A stretch of 58,093 nt of DNA from Candidatus Binataceae bacterium (GCA_035308025.1 DATGHL010000044.1:1-58093); one strand, 5' to 3'. Positions 9,658 to 19,198 are shown, counted from the first letter of the stretch. A program made the numbers and translations. Notes: generated by a model from the sequence alone, not told the origin.

Positions 9658-10168
9658 CCGCCCGGCCTTCCTTAATCAGTTTAGCTCGTTTGCGCCGGTA
9701 GAGGTCGCGTTTGATGCGGCTGATGCGATCGATGAAGAGCGTGCCGTCGAGATGATCGATTTCGTGCTGCAGCGCGACCGCGAGCAACTCGTCGGCCTCG
9801 ATTTCGATCTGCTTCTGATCGGGCGTCCAGGCGCGGACGAGCACGCGCGCGGCGCGCTTGACCTCGGCGGTGTAATCGACCACTGAGAGGCAGCCCTCCT
9901 CCCACATGATCGAGCCGTCGCGCTCGACGATTTCCGGATTGATCAGTTTAAGCAGATGCTTGCCCAAGTGCTCGTGGTCGGTATCGAGCACGACGATGCG
10001 CCGCGAATCGCCGACCTGAGTCGCCGCCAGGCCGACCCCGGGCGCGGCATACATCGTTTGCACCAGGCTCTCAACGAAGCCGTTAACGCCACCGTCGATA
10101 TTCTCGACCGCGTCTGCGGCGATCTTCAAGGCGGGGTCGGGGAACTTACGGATTTTGAGCAATGCCAT
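9620..10168 (-). CDS. def: Peptide deformylase
   Basis: A 182-residue metalloenzyme that removes N-formyl groups from new proteins, undoing the modification that depends on Fmt. All three family motifs are present: GVGLAATQ (about residues 46-53), EEGCLS with the metal-binding Cys, and QHEIDHLDG with the two metal-binding histidines and catalytic Glu. The C-terminal tail after DRISRIKRDLYRRK is charged. Its end overlaps the fmt start. Confidence 0.97.
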   Translation of the reverse strand: MALLKIRKFPDPALKIAADAVENIDGGVNGFVESLVQTMYAAPGVGLAATQVGDSRRIVVLDTDHEHLGKHLLKLINPEIVERDGSIMWEEGCLSVVDYTAEVKRAARVLVRAWTPDQKQIEIEADELLAVALQHEIDHLDGTLFIDRISRIKRDLYRRKRAKLIKEGRADEKSSKPSRALI

Positions 10169-10199
10169 CGAGGTGATTCAAATTACCAAAGGACCGAAA

Positions 10200-11003
10200 T
10201 CAGATCACCACGGCAGCGCTTGGGCTGACCGCGAGCGCGTAGCGGCCGCGATTGCGACGTAATCTGACGGAGGCTGCAAAGGCGCGCGACAAGGTCTTTG
10301 AAGTCAGCACCGCGCTTTTGACGCCACTCGCCAGCACGCGCCCGCCCTTAAGCACCAGCACGTGCGAGAAGGCAGGCATGATCTCCTCGACGTGATGGGT
10401 CACCAGAATCAGGGTTGGCGCGCCGCGGCGCTGCGCCAGCCGTTCGATGAATTGCACAAAATGCTCGCGCGCTGCCGGATCGAGGCCGGCGCACGGCTCG
10501 TCCAGAATCAGCAGTTGCGGCCGCGCCATCAGGGCGCGACCAATCAGGACGCGCTGCCGCTCGCCTTGCGAGAGCACGCGCCAGGGCCGCTCGCGGATCG
10601 CGACAGCCTCGATCTGGCGCAGGATCTTTTCCGCTTGCGCGCGCTCGGCGGTGGCGATCTCGCCCCACATTCCGATCATCGCGTGGCGGCCGCTGATGAT
10701 CGTCTCGAGCGTATTCTCATGCCCGACCATGAGCTGGTGGACGCTCGTACTGACGATGCCGACGCGCTTGCGCAGTTCGCGCCAATCGCTGCGGCCGTAG
10801 GTCTCGCCGAGCACCGCGATCGAGCCGGCGGTAAGCGGCATATAGCCGGTAAGAGTGCTGAGCAACGAGGTTTTGCCCGAGCCGTTGGCGCCCAGGATAA
10901 CCCAATGCTCGCCGCGGCGGACGGTCCAGTCGAGCCCGTCGAGGATCAGCGCGTCGCGCTCAACGCGCAGTCCCGCGACTTCGATTACCGGACGGCTCGC
11001 CAC
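10200..11003 (-). CDS. ABC transporter ATP-binding protein, ModF/YlmA-like
   Basis: A 267-residue stand-alone ABC ATPase. It has Walker A GANGSGKTS (about residues 39-47), signature LSQGERQRVLIGRAL, Walker B LLILDEPCAGLD and the switch histidine in VTHHVEE. The HENTLETIISGRH segment resembles the ModF/YlmA-type cytoplasmic ABC proteins more than classical importers. No permease or binding protein is next to it. The start is GTG. It lies 31 bases upstream of def on the same strand and inserts between the usual priA and def neighbours. Its substrate, if any, is unknown. Confidence 0.9.
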   Translation of the reverse strand: MASRPVIEVAGLRVERDALILDGLDWTVRRGEHWVILGANGSGKTSLLSTLTGYMPLTAGSIAVLGETYGRSDWRELRKRVGIVSTSVHQLMVGHENTLETIISGRHAMIGMWGEIATAERAQAEKILRQIEAVAIRERPWRVLSQGERQRVLIGRALMARPQLLILDEPCAGLDPAAREHFVQFIERLAQRRGAPTLILVTHHVEEIMPAFSHVLVLKGGRVLASGVKSAVLTSKTLSRAFAASVRLRRNRGRYALAVSPSAAVVI

Positions 11004-11015
11004 GCGCTTATGGAT

Positions 11016-11924
11016 TCAGCCGACGACGCCCTGTGCGCGGAGAAAAGTCTCCATCGCGTGGATGCACTCGTGCGGCTTTTCGATCTGGAGGAAATGGGTG
11101 GTTTCGGCGATCGCTTCATACGCGACGCCCGACTCCGCGGCGACCGCCTGGCCCAGCCGCGCCGGCGGCATCGAGTCCGCGACGTCCGGGTCGCCGCAGA
11201 TGAGCTTCACCGCAACAGGCATCTGAGCGAGCCCGGTCCACACCGTCGTGTCGCGATTGGTGCGAAAGACTTTGGCCTCGAACTCGCGCGGGCAGGCCAA
11301 CAGCCATTGATTGGCGCGATCATCCCAGCGCAACGTCGCACGCGCCATCAGTTCATACGCCTCGGGCTTCCAGCGCGTCAGGCGGCGCGCGAAGCTGGCC
11401 GCGAGCTCCATCGGATCGGCATAACCGGGGGTGCGTTTTTCAGCGCGATCGGCGATCTCCTCCTCGTTCATAAACTGAACCGAACGCAGTCGATGGCTCT
11501 CGGGTGGATAGTAGGGAGGGTCAAAGAGCACCAGCGGATCCCAGCGCGGGCCGAACCGTTGCGCCTGCATCGTGGCGGCGATGGCGGCGAGTGAGTGGAA
11601 AACGCCGGTCGTGCGCCTCGCGCCGAAGCGCTCCTGGCTCGCGGAATAGATCTGTTCGAGGTCGCGAACAAATTGATTCCAGTTATGATTCTCGAAAGTG
11701 TGGCGCGGATTCTGTCCGTGATTGCGAAAGTCGAAAAGGATCAGATCGTAGTGATCCCGAAGCAGGCTCCAGAACGGGTAATAGCCGTCGATCGCGAGTC
11801 CGTTGCCATGGCTTAAGGCTAGACGCGGGCCGGCAGGATTGCCGTGACGGCGCAGGCGGATAATCGCCCCATCGCTCATCGCCAGGTCGACAGTTGCGCT
11901 TGGTTCAGGAAGTTCGATCGCCAA
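11016..11924 (-). CDS. Alpha/beta hydrolase
   Basis: A 302-residue alpha/beta-hydrolase-fold protein. The oxyanion region is SHGNGLAIDGYYPFW, with FDFRNHGQNPRH after it. The likely nucleophile is Ser in VFHSLAA, in place of the usual GxSxG elbow, and the catalytic His is in TTHFLQIEKP near the C-terminus. The start is TTG at 11924 with GGAG upstream; an in-frame ATG at 11876 is an alternative. No signal peptide is seen, so it should be cytoplasmic. It sits 12 bases before the ABC ATPase gene. The substrate cannot be named. Confidence 0.85.
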   Translation of the reverse strand: MAIELPEPSATVDLAMSDGAIIRLRRHGNPAGPRLALSHGNGLAIDGYYPFWSLLRDHYDLILFDFRNHGQNPRHTFENHNWNQFVRDLEQIYSASQERFGARRTTGVFHSLAAIAATMQAQRFGPRWDPLVLFDPPYYPPESHRLRSVQFMNEEEIADRAEKRTPGYADPMELAASFARRLTRWKPEAYELMARATLRWDDRANQWLLACPREFEAKVFRTNRDTTVWTGLAQMPVAVKLICGDPDVADSMPPARLGQAVAAESGVAYEAIAETTHFLQIEKPHECIHAMETFLRAQGVVG

Positions 11925-12081
11925 CTCGGGTCTCCACGGCCTCGCGGCCCGCGCCGGATGCTAACAGTATCCGGGGCAGACGCGCAAAATTCTTCGTGGT
12001 TCGGCGCGACGGATGGCGAGCCAGTCGGCGCACGTTTGGCGGAACAGCGTCCTTGGCGTGAGTGTGCGAAAAGGGTCTCGA

Positions 12082-12414
12082 TCAGCCTCCGAATCGGACG
12101 GCGTCATGATTATCCAAGGCGCTGCGCACGTCGTCCTCGGATACCGTCTCACCGCTTTGCAGTTTCTTAAGGAGAGCGTGGACCTGCTCCGCCTTCTGGT
12201 AGTAGGCGACGCCTTCGTCGCTGTCTTCGCCGGTGTATGACGCTGCGTTTAAGCGATCAAGGTGCTCGGCCCGCTCAAGCGTCGCAATCATGCGAGCGGC
12301 CTGGGGCGTATTCGGCCTCACCGTATTGGAATCGCTGGACGACCCCGCCCAAGCGAAAAGTGGGACGCTCAGCATCAAGGTGAGAGCGATCAAACTGGCG
12401 ATCAGCGTTTTCAT
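12082..12414 (-). CDS. Small exported helical protein, function unknown
   Basis: A 110-residue protein with a clear Sec signal peptide: MKT, a hydrophobic stretch, then a cleavage-like AWA-G site at about residue 23. The mature part is charged and helical (RMIATLERAEHLDRLNAAS, then YYQKAEQVHALLKKLQ). A perfect AGGAGG lies upstream of the ATG. I do not recognise the family. It is probably periplasmic. Confidence 0.8.
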   Translation of the reverse strand: MKTLIASLIALTLMLSVPLFAWAGSSSDSNTVRPNTPQAARMIATLERAEHLDRLNAASYTGEDSDEGVAYYQKAEQVHALLKKLQSGETVSEDDVRSALDNHDAVRFGG

Positions 12415-12487
12415 CGTTTGCTACCTCCTTTAACATTCGGATGGTTGGCGTGGAGCCGCTGGTGCGGGTCGAATTACAACGTTGCGA

Positions 12488-12841
12488 TCAGCGCCGGCCG
12501 CCTCCATGGCCGCCACCGGATTCGGATCCGTGCATCGAGAACGACCCCCGCTCAGCACTCGCTAGAGGCGCACGGATGGCTTCCGCGCGGCTCGTAGCCG
12601 ATGTTTCCCATCCGCGGTGACCGCGAGGACCGCAGAAGCCTTCGTCACAATCGTGATCGCCGTCACCATAAGCAACATATGGGTAATATGGATAATAACC
12701 GCCATCCGGAAAGCCATACCAGAACGGATCACCAACGTACTGTTGCTCTCCATAGGTGTAATCGTAAACGTTGCCGTAAGGCTGCGGCCAGGCGCCCGCC
12801 GAGAAGCATCCGGCGACGCCAGCGGCCAACGTCGCGATCAA
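12488..12841 (-). CDS. Tyr/Gly-rich probable lipoprotein
   Basis: A protein of about 117 residues whose N-terminus ends in the lipobox AGVAGC, so it is probably a lipoprotein. The mature part is very rich in Tyr, Gly, Pro and Asp (for example GGYYPYYPYVAYGDGDHD), and the C-terminus is Gly/His-rich. The TTG at 12841 gives a very short signal without positive charge. The frame runs further upstream through hydrophobic codons, so a rare start there (CTG or ATT near 12855) may be the true one. Function unknown; the low-complexity composition suggests an envelope or surface role. Confidence 0.6.
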   Translation of the reverse strand: MIATLAAGVAGCFSAGAWPQPYGNVYDYTYGEQQYVGDPFWYGFPDGGYYPYYPYVAYGDGDHDCDEGFCGPRGHRGWETSATSRAEAIRAPLASAERGSFSMHGSESGGGHGGGRR

Positions 12842-13041
12842 TACTGCCCTCAGAATTAATGCCGTCTTATTCGTCGCTCTGCACCGTTTCGCCCGGCTGG
12901 TTCGCGCGCGGAGCGCATCGTGGTTGCCGTCCCCGATCCTGGCTGGGCAAATCTTCTCACTATTTAGACGTTGCCGCTGACCTCTAACTTCATCTCCCGG
13001 CGTCGGCGTTTTTCAAGAGCTGTTCGGGCTCGCGCGTCTGC

Positions 13042-15615
13042 CTACATCATGTTCACCGGATCGAGATCGATCGCGACGCGGACGCCGGCGCGCTCGGCTG
13101 CGGCGTCGACTTCGGTACGCATCGCCGCCAATGCACGGCGCAACTGATCGAGCCGGGGAGATTTCACCACGACCTGCCAGCGGAAGCGCTGCTTGATGCG
13201 CTCGATCGGGGCAGGCGCGGGCCCCAGTATCCGCATCGAGTCCGGGGCCACGGCGCGGCCGAGAAGCGCCGCGACCCGGCTCGCGATCGCGCTGACCGCC
13301 GCAGCAGCCGGGCCTTCGATTCGCACCAGCGCCATCCGTCCGAACGGCGGATAGCCAAGTTCGTTGCGTAAATCGAGCTCGCGCCGCATGAAGCGCGCGT
13401 AGTCCTGATCGCGCGCCGCGCGCACGCTGTAGTGATGGGGAGCGTAGGTCTGGATCAGGACGCGGCCGGGTTTGTCGCCGCGACCGGCGCGTCCCGCGAC
13501 CTGGGTCAGGAGCTGAAAGGTGCGCTCGGCCGAGCGAAAATCCGGCAGGTTCAAAGTCAGATCCGCCAGCACCACGCCGACCAGGGTTACGCCCGGAAAA
13601 TCGAAACCTTTGGTGATCATCTGCGTGCCGACGACGACATCGATTGCGCCGCGCCGGAGTGCTTCGACGATCGCGCCGCGCGCGCCACTGCGCCCGCTGG
13701 TGTCGCTGTCCAGCCGCTCGATGCGCGCGGCGGGCAGCAGGTCGGCGATCGCCTGAGTCAGTCGTTCGGTGCCAAAACCTTGGCCCTCGAGGCCGAGGCC
13801 GTCGCAGGCTGGACACTTCTCGGGCGCGGGCGCGTGCGCGCCGCAGTAATGGCATCGTACGGTGCGATCGCGCAGATGAAACGTCATGCTCACGCTGCAG
13901 TTGGCGCACGCGATCACGTTGCCGCACAGATGGCACTGCAGGAAATTGTGATAGCCGCGCCGGTTGAGGAAGACGATGCTCTGTCCGCCGGCAGCGAGGT
14001 TGCCACGCAGGGCGTCGATCAGCACCGGCGACAGCGGGACCGGCGGAGCCTCGGCGGACTCGAGATCGGCTCCATTGCGAGCGTCGGGCGCGGGTGGATT
14101 TTGCCGCAAATCGAGCAGCTCGACGGCGGCCAACTCCCGCCCGGAGACTCGCGCCGTCAGCCGCGTCATCTTGTAGCGGCCGCGCCGCGCGTTAGCGTAC
14201 GACTCCGCCGAGGGCGTCGCCGAGCCGAGCACCACCGGGCATCCGCTCAGCCGCCCCAGCTTCACCGCGAGGTCGCGGGCGTGATAGCGGATACCCTCTT
14301 CCTGCTTGTAGGCCGGATCGTGTTCTTCATCGACAACGATCAGGCCGGCGTCGTGCAGCGGCGCGAAGATGGCGGAGCGCGGACCGATGATCACGCGGGT
14401 CGCGCCGCTTAGCGCGGCCATCCAACCCGCCCATCGTTCGACGACATTTTGGGCGCTATGGAGGACGGCGGCGAGCGCGCCGAAGCGTTGGCGAAACGCC
14501 TGTACGACCTGATCCGCCAGCGCGATTTCCGGCACGAGCACGATCACTTGGCGTCCGGCCGCCAAAGCCTCGGCGGCGAGCCGCACGTAAACCTCCGTCT
14601 TGCCGCTGCCGGTGATACCCCACAGCAGAAAAGTCTCGAAGCGCCGCTCGCGGATCGCTGGAACGATCTCGGTGATCACGGCCGTCTGTTCCCAGGTCGC
14701 TTCGTAGGGCGACGGCGCCGCGGCGGCGACGGTGTCGCGAACGCCATGAGCGTCGGAGGGAACCAGTTCGGCGACGCCGCGCGCGATCAGGCCGCGCAAA
14801 ACCAATCGGGCGTTGACAATCGCGCCGGCAAGCTCTTCGAGCGGCAGGCCTGCTGCGCCGGCAGCCGCCAGCCGTTCGACGATCGCGCGCTGCTTGACTC
14901 CGCGCAGAACTCCGCCCGCGTCGCCGACGAGCCGCACCGATTGGTGTTGCGTGTCGCGATGGCGGCCGCGGGCGCCGTTACGCGGCTCGGCATAGCCGTC
15001 TGCGAGCAACCGGTTCAGGGCAGCTTCGACCGACTCCTCCTGACCGAGCCGACGGAGCTGGCGCGCCGTCATCCCGCGCTTCGCCAACGCGGCGAGTATC
15101 GCGCGTTCGAGTGCACTGAAAGTCGCAGCAGCGAGCGGCGAAGGTTCAGCGGCAACGTGAAAGCGCCGGTGGGATTCCACCCGAGCCGTCGCCGGCATCA
15201 CGCTGCGATACGCCTCAGCAAGCGGCGCCATATAGTAGGTCGCCATGAAGTTGATCAGTTCGAGATGCGGACGATCGAACAGCGGCCGCGCGTCGAGCAG
15301 TTCGAGTACGGCCCGTGGCGCGACGCCGCCCGCGTCGAGCTTTTCGCCAACTTCGAGCACGATCGCGGTGACGCGTCGGGAGCGTAACGGCACGAGCACA
15401 CGACTGCCGGCAGTCAGACGCTCAGCCAACGCCGGGGGTACGCAGTAAGTGAGCTGCTCGACGGGGCCGGCGCTGCCGACAATCATTACGCGCGCCCGCA
15501 ACTGAGCGGCGGACAATTCCGGGTCGGTGTTCCGATTCGCGCTGCTATGATCCATTTGCAAGCGTGCCAGTCTAACATGCGGCGCGGAGCGACCGCCGAT
15601 CGCCGCAAATTGCAT
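13042..15615 (-). CDS. priA: Primosomal protein N' (replication restart helicase PriA)
   Basis: An 857-residue superfamily 2 helicase that restarts stalled replication forks. The N-terminal DNA-binding domain (VEQLTYCVPPAL) is followed by Walker A GITGSGKTEVYVRL, the DEEH box (VVDEEHDPAYKQEE) and GSATPSAES. A zinc-binding insertion then holds eight cysteines (CHLCGN, CANCS, CHYCG, CPACDG), followed by QMITKGFDFPGV and QVAGRAGRG. The first start gives a longer N-terminus than usual; ATG at 15555 or 15486 are alternatives closer to family length. Confidence 0.95.
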   Translation of the reverse strand: MQFAAIGGRSAPHVRLARLQMDHSSANRNTDPELSAAQLRARVMIVGSAGPVEQLTYCVPPALAERLTAGSRVLVPLRSRRVTAIVLEVGEKLDAGGVAPRAVLELLDARPLFDRPHLELINFMATYYMAPLAEAYRSVMPATARVESHRRFHVAAEPSPLAAATFSALERAILAALAKRGMTARQLRRLGQEESVEAALNRLLADGYAEPRNGARGRHRDTQHQSVRLVGDAGGVLRGVKQRAIVERLAAAGAAGLPLEELAGAIVNARLVLRGLIARGVAELVPSDAHGVRDTVAAAAPSPYEATWEQTAVITEIVPAIRERRFETFLLWGITGSGKTEVYVRLAAEALAAGRQVIVLVPEIALADQVVQAFRQRFGALAAVLHSAQNVVERWAGWMAALSGATRVIIGPRSAIFAPLHDAGLIVVDEEHDPAYKQEEGIRYHARDLAVKLGRLSGCPVVLGSATPSAESYANARRGRYKMTRLTARVSGRELAAVELLDLRQNPPAPDARNGADLESAEAPPVPLSPVLIDALRGNLAAGGQSIVFLNRRGYHNFLQCHLCGNVIACANCSVSMTFHLRDRTVRCHYCGAHAPAPEKCPACDGLGLEGQGFGTERLTQAIADLLPAARIERLDSDTSGRSGARGAIVEALRRGAIDVVVGTQMITKGFDFPGVTLVGVVLADLTLNLPDFRSAERTFQLLTQVAGRAGRGDKPGRVLIQTYAPHHYSVRAARDQDYARFMRRELDLRNELGYPPFGRMALVRIEGPAAAAVSAIASRVAALLGRAVAPDSMRILGPAPAPIERIKQRFRWQVVVKSPRLDQLRRALAAMRTEVDAAAERAGVRVAIDLDPVNMM

Positions 15616-15672
15616 TTTTCCCGCCGGCTGCTACTTAACGCTTGAGACAATTCCAAGGCAGGAGGCGCGCCG

Positions 15673-16443
15673 ATGAGACTCGAGAATAAGGTTGCGATCG
15701 TTACCGGAGCAGGACGCGGGATGGGCGGCGCAATCGCGCGGCGTTTCGCGCGCGAAGGCGCGCAAGTCGCGGTGGCGGAGATCGATGAAGCGAGCGCGCA
15801 CGAAACCTTCGAGGCGATCGGCCGCCGCGGCATCCTCGTGATGACGGATATGAGCAGCGTCGCGGAGATCAACGCGCTGGTGGACAAGACGATCGCGCAA
15901 TTCGGCCGCGTCGATATTCTGGTCAACAACGCCGGCGTCACCAAAAGCCTCGGATTTTTCGACGTCACCGAGGCCGACTGGGATTGGATGCATTCGATCA
16001 ACGCGCGCGGGCTCTTCTTCTGCATGCAGCGGACGGCGCGCGAGATGGTCAAGCAACGCTCGGGCAAGATCGTGAACATCGCCTCGATCGCCGGCAAAGG
16101 TTTTCGCGGCACTTCCAACATCGCCTACGCCGGCACGAAGGGCGCGGTAATTGCGATGACAAGGGTCGGTGCGTCGCAACTCGCGCGGCATAATATCAAT
16201 GTCAATTCGATCTGCCCGGGCGCAACGCGCACGCACATGTACGAGACGATTCAAAACGAGATCGTCAGCAAGCGCGGCATGACGGCAGAGGAGGCGCAGC
16301 GCCGGATGGACGCGCAAATTCCGCTGGGCCGCTCGAATTCGCCGGACGACATCGCCAACATGGCGTGCTTTCTCGCCTCGGGCGAGGCAGACAACATCAC
16401 CGGACAATCCTTCAATGTCGATGGCGGCCTGATGTGGGATTAA
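15673..16443 (+). CDS. Short-chain dehydrogenase/reductase
   Basis: A 256-residue classical SDR. It has the NAD(P)-binding TGAGRGMGGAI motif, the NNAG motif (about residue 85), a catalytic Ser in NIASIAG and the YAGTK catalytic Tyr-Lys pair, and it ends in the usual ITGQSFNVDGGLMWD pattern. Asp/Glu at AEID after strand 2 favours NAD(H). AGGAGG lies upstream of the ATG. The substrate is unknown. It starts a rightward group running to about 21.9 kb and is divergent from priA. Confidence 0.92.
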   Translation: MRLENKVAIVTGAGRGMGGAIARRFAREGAQVAVAEIDEASAHETFEAIGRRGILVMTDMSSVAEINALVDKTIAQFGRVDILVNNAGVTKSLGFFDVTEADWDWMHSINARGLFFCMQRTAREMVKQRSGKIVNIASIAGKGFRGTSNIAYAGTKGAVIAMTRVGASQLARHNINVNSICPGATRTHMYETIQNEIVSKRGMTAEEAQRRMDAQIPLGRSNSPDDIANMACFLASGEADNITGQSFNVDGGLMWD

Positions 16444-16469
16444 GTCCCCGCCCCGCAGACGCGACGACA

Positions 16470-17036
16470 TTGAGCGCCTTGCAAGAAATGCAGCGCAGTT
16501 GCATGCGCTGTCCGGCGTTGGTGCGCTCGCGTTCGCGCGTGGTGCCGGGCGCAGGCGCGGCGCCGGCAACAGTAGCCTTTGTCGGGCTGGCGCCGGGACG
16601 TTTCGGCGGCGATCGCACTGGACTCCCGTTCAGCGGCGATCGCTCGGGCGACCTGCTCCGCAGTATGGTGCGCCGCGCCCGTCTGGACGGCGTCTTCATC
16701 ACAAATCTGGTGCGCTGCAATCCGCGCGACGGACGCGGACGCAATCGCGATCCCGATAGCAGAGAAATCGCCAATTGCCGGAGCCATCTCGAAGCGGAGC
16801 TCGCCATTGTGCGCCCAACCGTGGTCGCCTGTCTCGGACGGATTGCGTGGCGCGAGCTGGCCGGACGCGACGTCCCGTTCAATCCGCGACGGCCGCAATT
16901 GATTCTCGCCCGCGGGCTCAAGCTCTATCCGATGTACCATCCGGCCTACATCAATCGCGGCGCTTGCACGAAGCGAGCATATGCGACGCAATTCACGCGG
17001 CTGGCACGGTTGATCCGCTGTCCCATCGTCAATTGA
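16470..17036 (+). CDS. Uracil-DNA glycosylase, family 4/5 type
   Basis: A 188-residue Fe-S uracil-DNA glycosylase that removes uracil from DNA in base excision repair. The N-terminal CMRCPAL gives two of the four cluster cysteines, with others at RCNP and NCRSHL. Motif A reads GLAPGRFGGDRTGLPFSGDRSG, and motif B is YPMYHPAYI. The start is chosen as TTG 16470, which adds the helix normally seen before the first CxxC; ATG 16488 is the alternative. The stop overlaps the next gene as TTGA. Confidence 0.9.
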   Translation: MSALQEMQRSCMRCPALVRSRSRVVPGAGAAPATVAFVGLAPGRFGGDRTGLPFSGDRSGDLLRSMVRRARLDGVFITNLVRCNPRDGRGRNRDPDSREIANCRSHLEAELAIVRPTVVACLGRIAWRELAGRDVPFNPRRPQLILARGLKLYPMYHPAYINRGACTKRAYATQFTRLARLIRCPIVN

Positions 17037-17941
17037 CTGCGACGGGAGTCCCGACGATCCTCGACTGGGTGGAGATCACCGCGGAGTTCGTCAATGAAGG
17101 GCTGCGGCGCGCGCGCTACATCACGAACGAGCGCGCCGCGACGGCAATTTTCCTTGCGCTGGCGCTCGAACAGCCGCTGCTGATCGAGGGTCCCGCCGGC
17201 GCCGGCAAGACCGAGGTGGCCAAGGTGGTCGCCGCGATGCTCGAGACCGAACTGATTCGCCTGCAGTGTTATGAAGGACTCGACGAGGCGCACGCGCTCT
17301 ACGAATGGAATTACCAGAAGCAGTTACTGCGATTGCAGGCCGGCGAGCACGAAGGGCTGCGCTGGGAGGCCCTGTCGGATCAGCTCTTTTCGCGCGATTA
17401 TCTGCTGGAGCGGCCGCTGCTGAAGGCGATCCTCGCGCCGCGCCGGGTCGTGCTGCTGATCGACGAGATCGACAAGGCCGACGAGGAATTCGAGGCTTTT
17501 CTGCTCGAAGCGCTTTCGGATTTCCAGGTCAGTATCCCGGAGCTCGGGACCTTGCGGGCGCACGAGCGCCCGGTCGTCGTGCTGACTTCTAATCGCGCGC
17601 GCGAACTGTCCGAGGCCTTGTGCCGCCGCTGCCTGCATCTCTTTATCGATTTCCCGGGAATCGAGCAGGAACGCGAGATCATCCGGCTTAAAGTCCCCGA
17701 CCTTCCCGAGCAGAGCGCGCTCGCCGTCGCACGCTTCGTCAACGCGCTGCGTAAGCTTGACTTGAAAAAGGCGCCGTCGATCGCCGAGACCCTGGATTGG
17801 ACCCGCGCGCTCGTCCGCCTGGGAATCAGCGAACTCGACTTGCCGGCGATCCGCTCGACCCTTGGCCTGCTGCTCAAACACGAAGACGACCGTACTCGCG
17901 CCGAGAGTAAGCTTACTGCGATCCTCGGCCGCGCCCGCTAA
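17033..17941 (+). CDS. MoxR-type AAA ATPase (CoxD-like)
   Basis: A 302-residue AAA+ ATPase of the MoxR family. It has Walker A GPAGAGKTEVAKV (about residue 58), Walker B VLLIDEIDKADEEFEAFL and sensor 1 VVLTSNRARELSEAL, with the arginine-finger region CRRCLHLFIDFP. Together with the next gene it forms the ATPase plus VWA pair typical of CoxD and CoxE, which mature or insert metal into partner enzymes. The TTG start overlaps the glycosylase stop (TTGA); GTG 17069 is an alternative. No CO dehydrogenase genes are in the window, so the client is unknown. Confidence 0.88.
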   Translation: MTATGVPTILDWVEITAEFVNEGLRRARYITNERAATAIFLALALEQPLLIEGPAGAGKTEVAKVVAAMLETELIRLQCYEGLDEAHALYEWNYQKQLLRLQAGEHEGLRWEALSDQLFSRDYLLERPLLKAILAPRRVVLLIDEIDKADEEFEAFLLEALSDFQVSIPELGTLRAHERPVVVLTSNRARELSEALCRRCLHLFIDFPGIEQEREIIRLKVPDLPEQSALAVARFVNALRKLDLKKAPSIAETLDWTRALVRLGISELDLPAIRSTLGLLLKHEDDRTRAESKLTAILGRAR

Positions 17942-17953
17942 CCCACAGCGCCG

Positions 17954-19198
17954 ATGAGCCAACCGCTCGGCGATCGGCTTCTCGAATTTATCGCCGCGTT
18001 GCGGGCGGACGGCGTGCGGATCTCGGTCGCGGAGTCGCTCGATGCGATGCATGCGGTCGCCGCAGCCGGGTTGGCGCGCGTGCGCTTGCGCGAAGCGCTG
18101 CGCGCGTCCCTGATTAAGGACGAAGCCGACAATCTATCGTTTGAAAGTTTGTTCGCCGGCTATTTCGAGGCGTCGGGGCAACGGCCAGGCTCACCCCTCA
18201 ACAGCCGTGGCGCGAAGACCGGGGTTACTGGGAGTGGCGGCGGTCGCGCAGAGGGTGCGACCTCAGTGAAGCCGAATACCAGCCACGAGCCGCCACTCAC
18301 GCAATCCGGCAAGCCGAGTCCGTCCCGTCACGACGGCAAGGCGTCGGACGGCGCGATGCGAGATTCCGAAGAGCGATCCGATCACGGCCGCGAGGGCGAA
18401 TCCGCAGCGAGTCATGAACGCAGGGAGCAGTCGCATGCCGCGGCTTCATCCGATACGCACGATGGTGAAGCCTCGCGTCACGCCGGTCTGAGGACGTTGG
18501 AGCGCACACCCTTCGCGCGCTACTCGGATTTGGAATACGCCACGGCCCGCGAAATTCTGGCGATCCTCCAGCGGCGGCTGCGCGTGAGCCTCGGCCGGCG
18601 GATGCGTTTCGCGCGGCGCGGCCGGCTGGATTTTCGCCGGACGATTCGCGCGGCGACCCAGCGCGGCGGCGCGCTGATCGATTTACGCTTTCGCGCACGG
18701 CGGCCGCGGCACATCGACCTGCTGATCCTCGCGGACGTTTCCGGCTCGGTGCATTATGCCTCCACCCTGATGCTCGAGCTGATCGCCGGCGCGCGCCAAT
18801 GTTTTCGCCGGATGCGGGCTTTCGTTTTCATCGACCACCTAGCCACCGCGGATTTCGAGCGAGGTCATCTGGTGATGACTCCGGCGCTCGATCTGTACGC
18901 GCGCTCGGACTTCGGGCGGGTCTTTGCCGAGTTACGCGACCATCATGGAGCTTTGCTGACCAGCGCGACCGTGCTGGTGATCATGGGCGACGGCCGCAAC
19001 AACCGGCGCGCGGCGCGCACGGACCTCCTGCGCGATATTGCAGGCCGTTGTCGCTCGACGATCTGGCTTAATCCCGAAGCGCCGGAACGCTGGGGCACCG
19101 GCGACAGCGCGATCGACTCGTACCGCAAAGCGGTGGATCTGTTGCTGCCGTCGGGCAATCTGCGCGAGCTCGAAGCCGGCCTCGCGCGAATTGTCTGA
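17954..19198 (+). CDS. VWA-domain protein, CoxE-like
   Basis: A 414-residue protein that likely works with the preceding MoxR-type ATPase. Residues 1-75 form an N-terminal helical region. About 75-180 is a low-complexity polar linker rich in Ser, His, Arg and Glu. The C-terminal half is the CoxE-type von Willebrand A domain with the MIDAS motif DVSGSVH and later GDGRNN. It starts 12 bases after the ATPase stop, consistent with one transcription unit. The pair normally acts as a chaperone for metalloenzymes; the target here cannot be told from the neighbours. Confidence 0.87.
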   Translation: MSQPLGDRLLEFIAALRADGVRISVAESLDAMHAVAAAGLARVRLREALRASLIKDEADNLSFESLFAGYFEASGQRPGSPLNSRGAKTGVTGSGGGRAEGATSVKPNTSHEPPLTQSGKPSPSRHDGKASDGAMRDSEERSDHGREGESAASHERREQSHAAASSDTHDGEASRHAGLRTLERTPFARYSDLEYATAREILAILQRRLRVSLGRRMRFARRGRLDFRRTIRAATQRGGALIDLRFRARRPRHIDLLILADVSGSVHYASTLMLELIAGARQCFRRMRAFVFIDHLATADFERGHLVMTPALDLYARSDFGRVFAELRDHHGALLTSATVLVIMGDGRNNRRAARTDLLRDIAGRCRSTIWLNPEAPERWGTGDSAIDSYRKAVDLLLPSGNLRELEAGLARIV

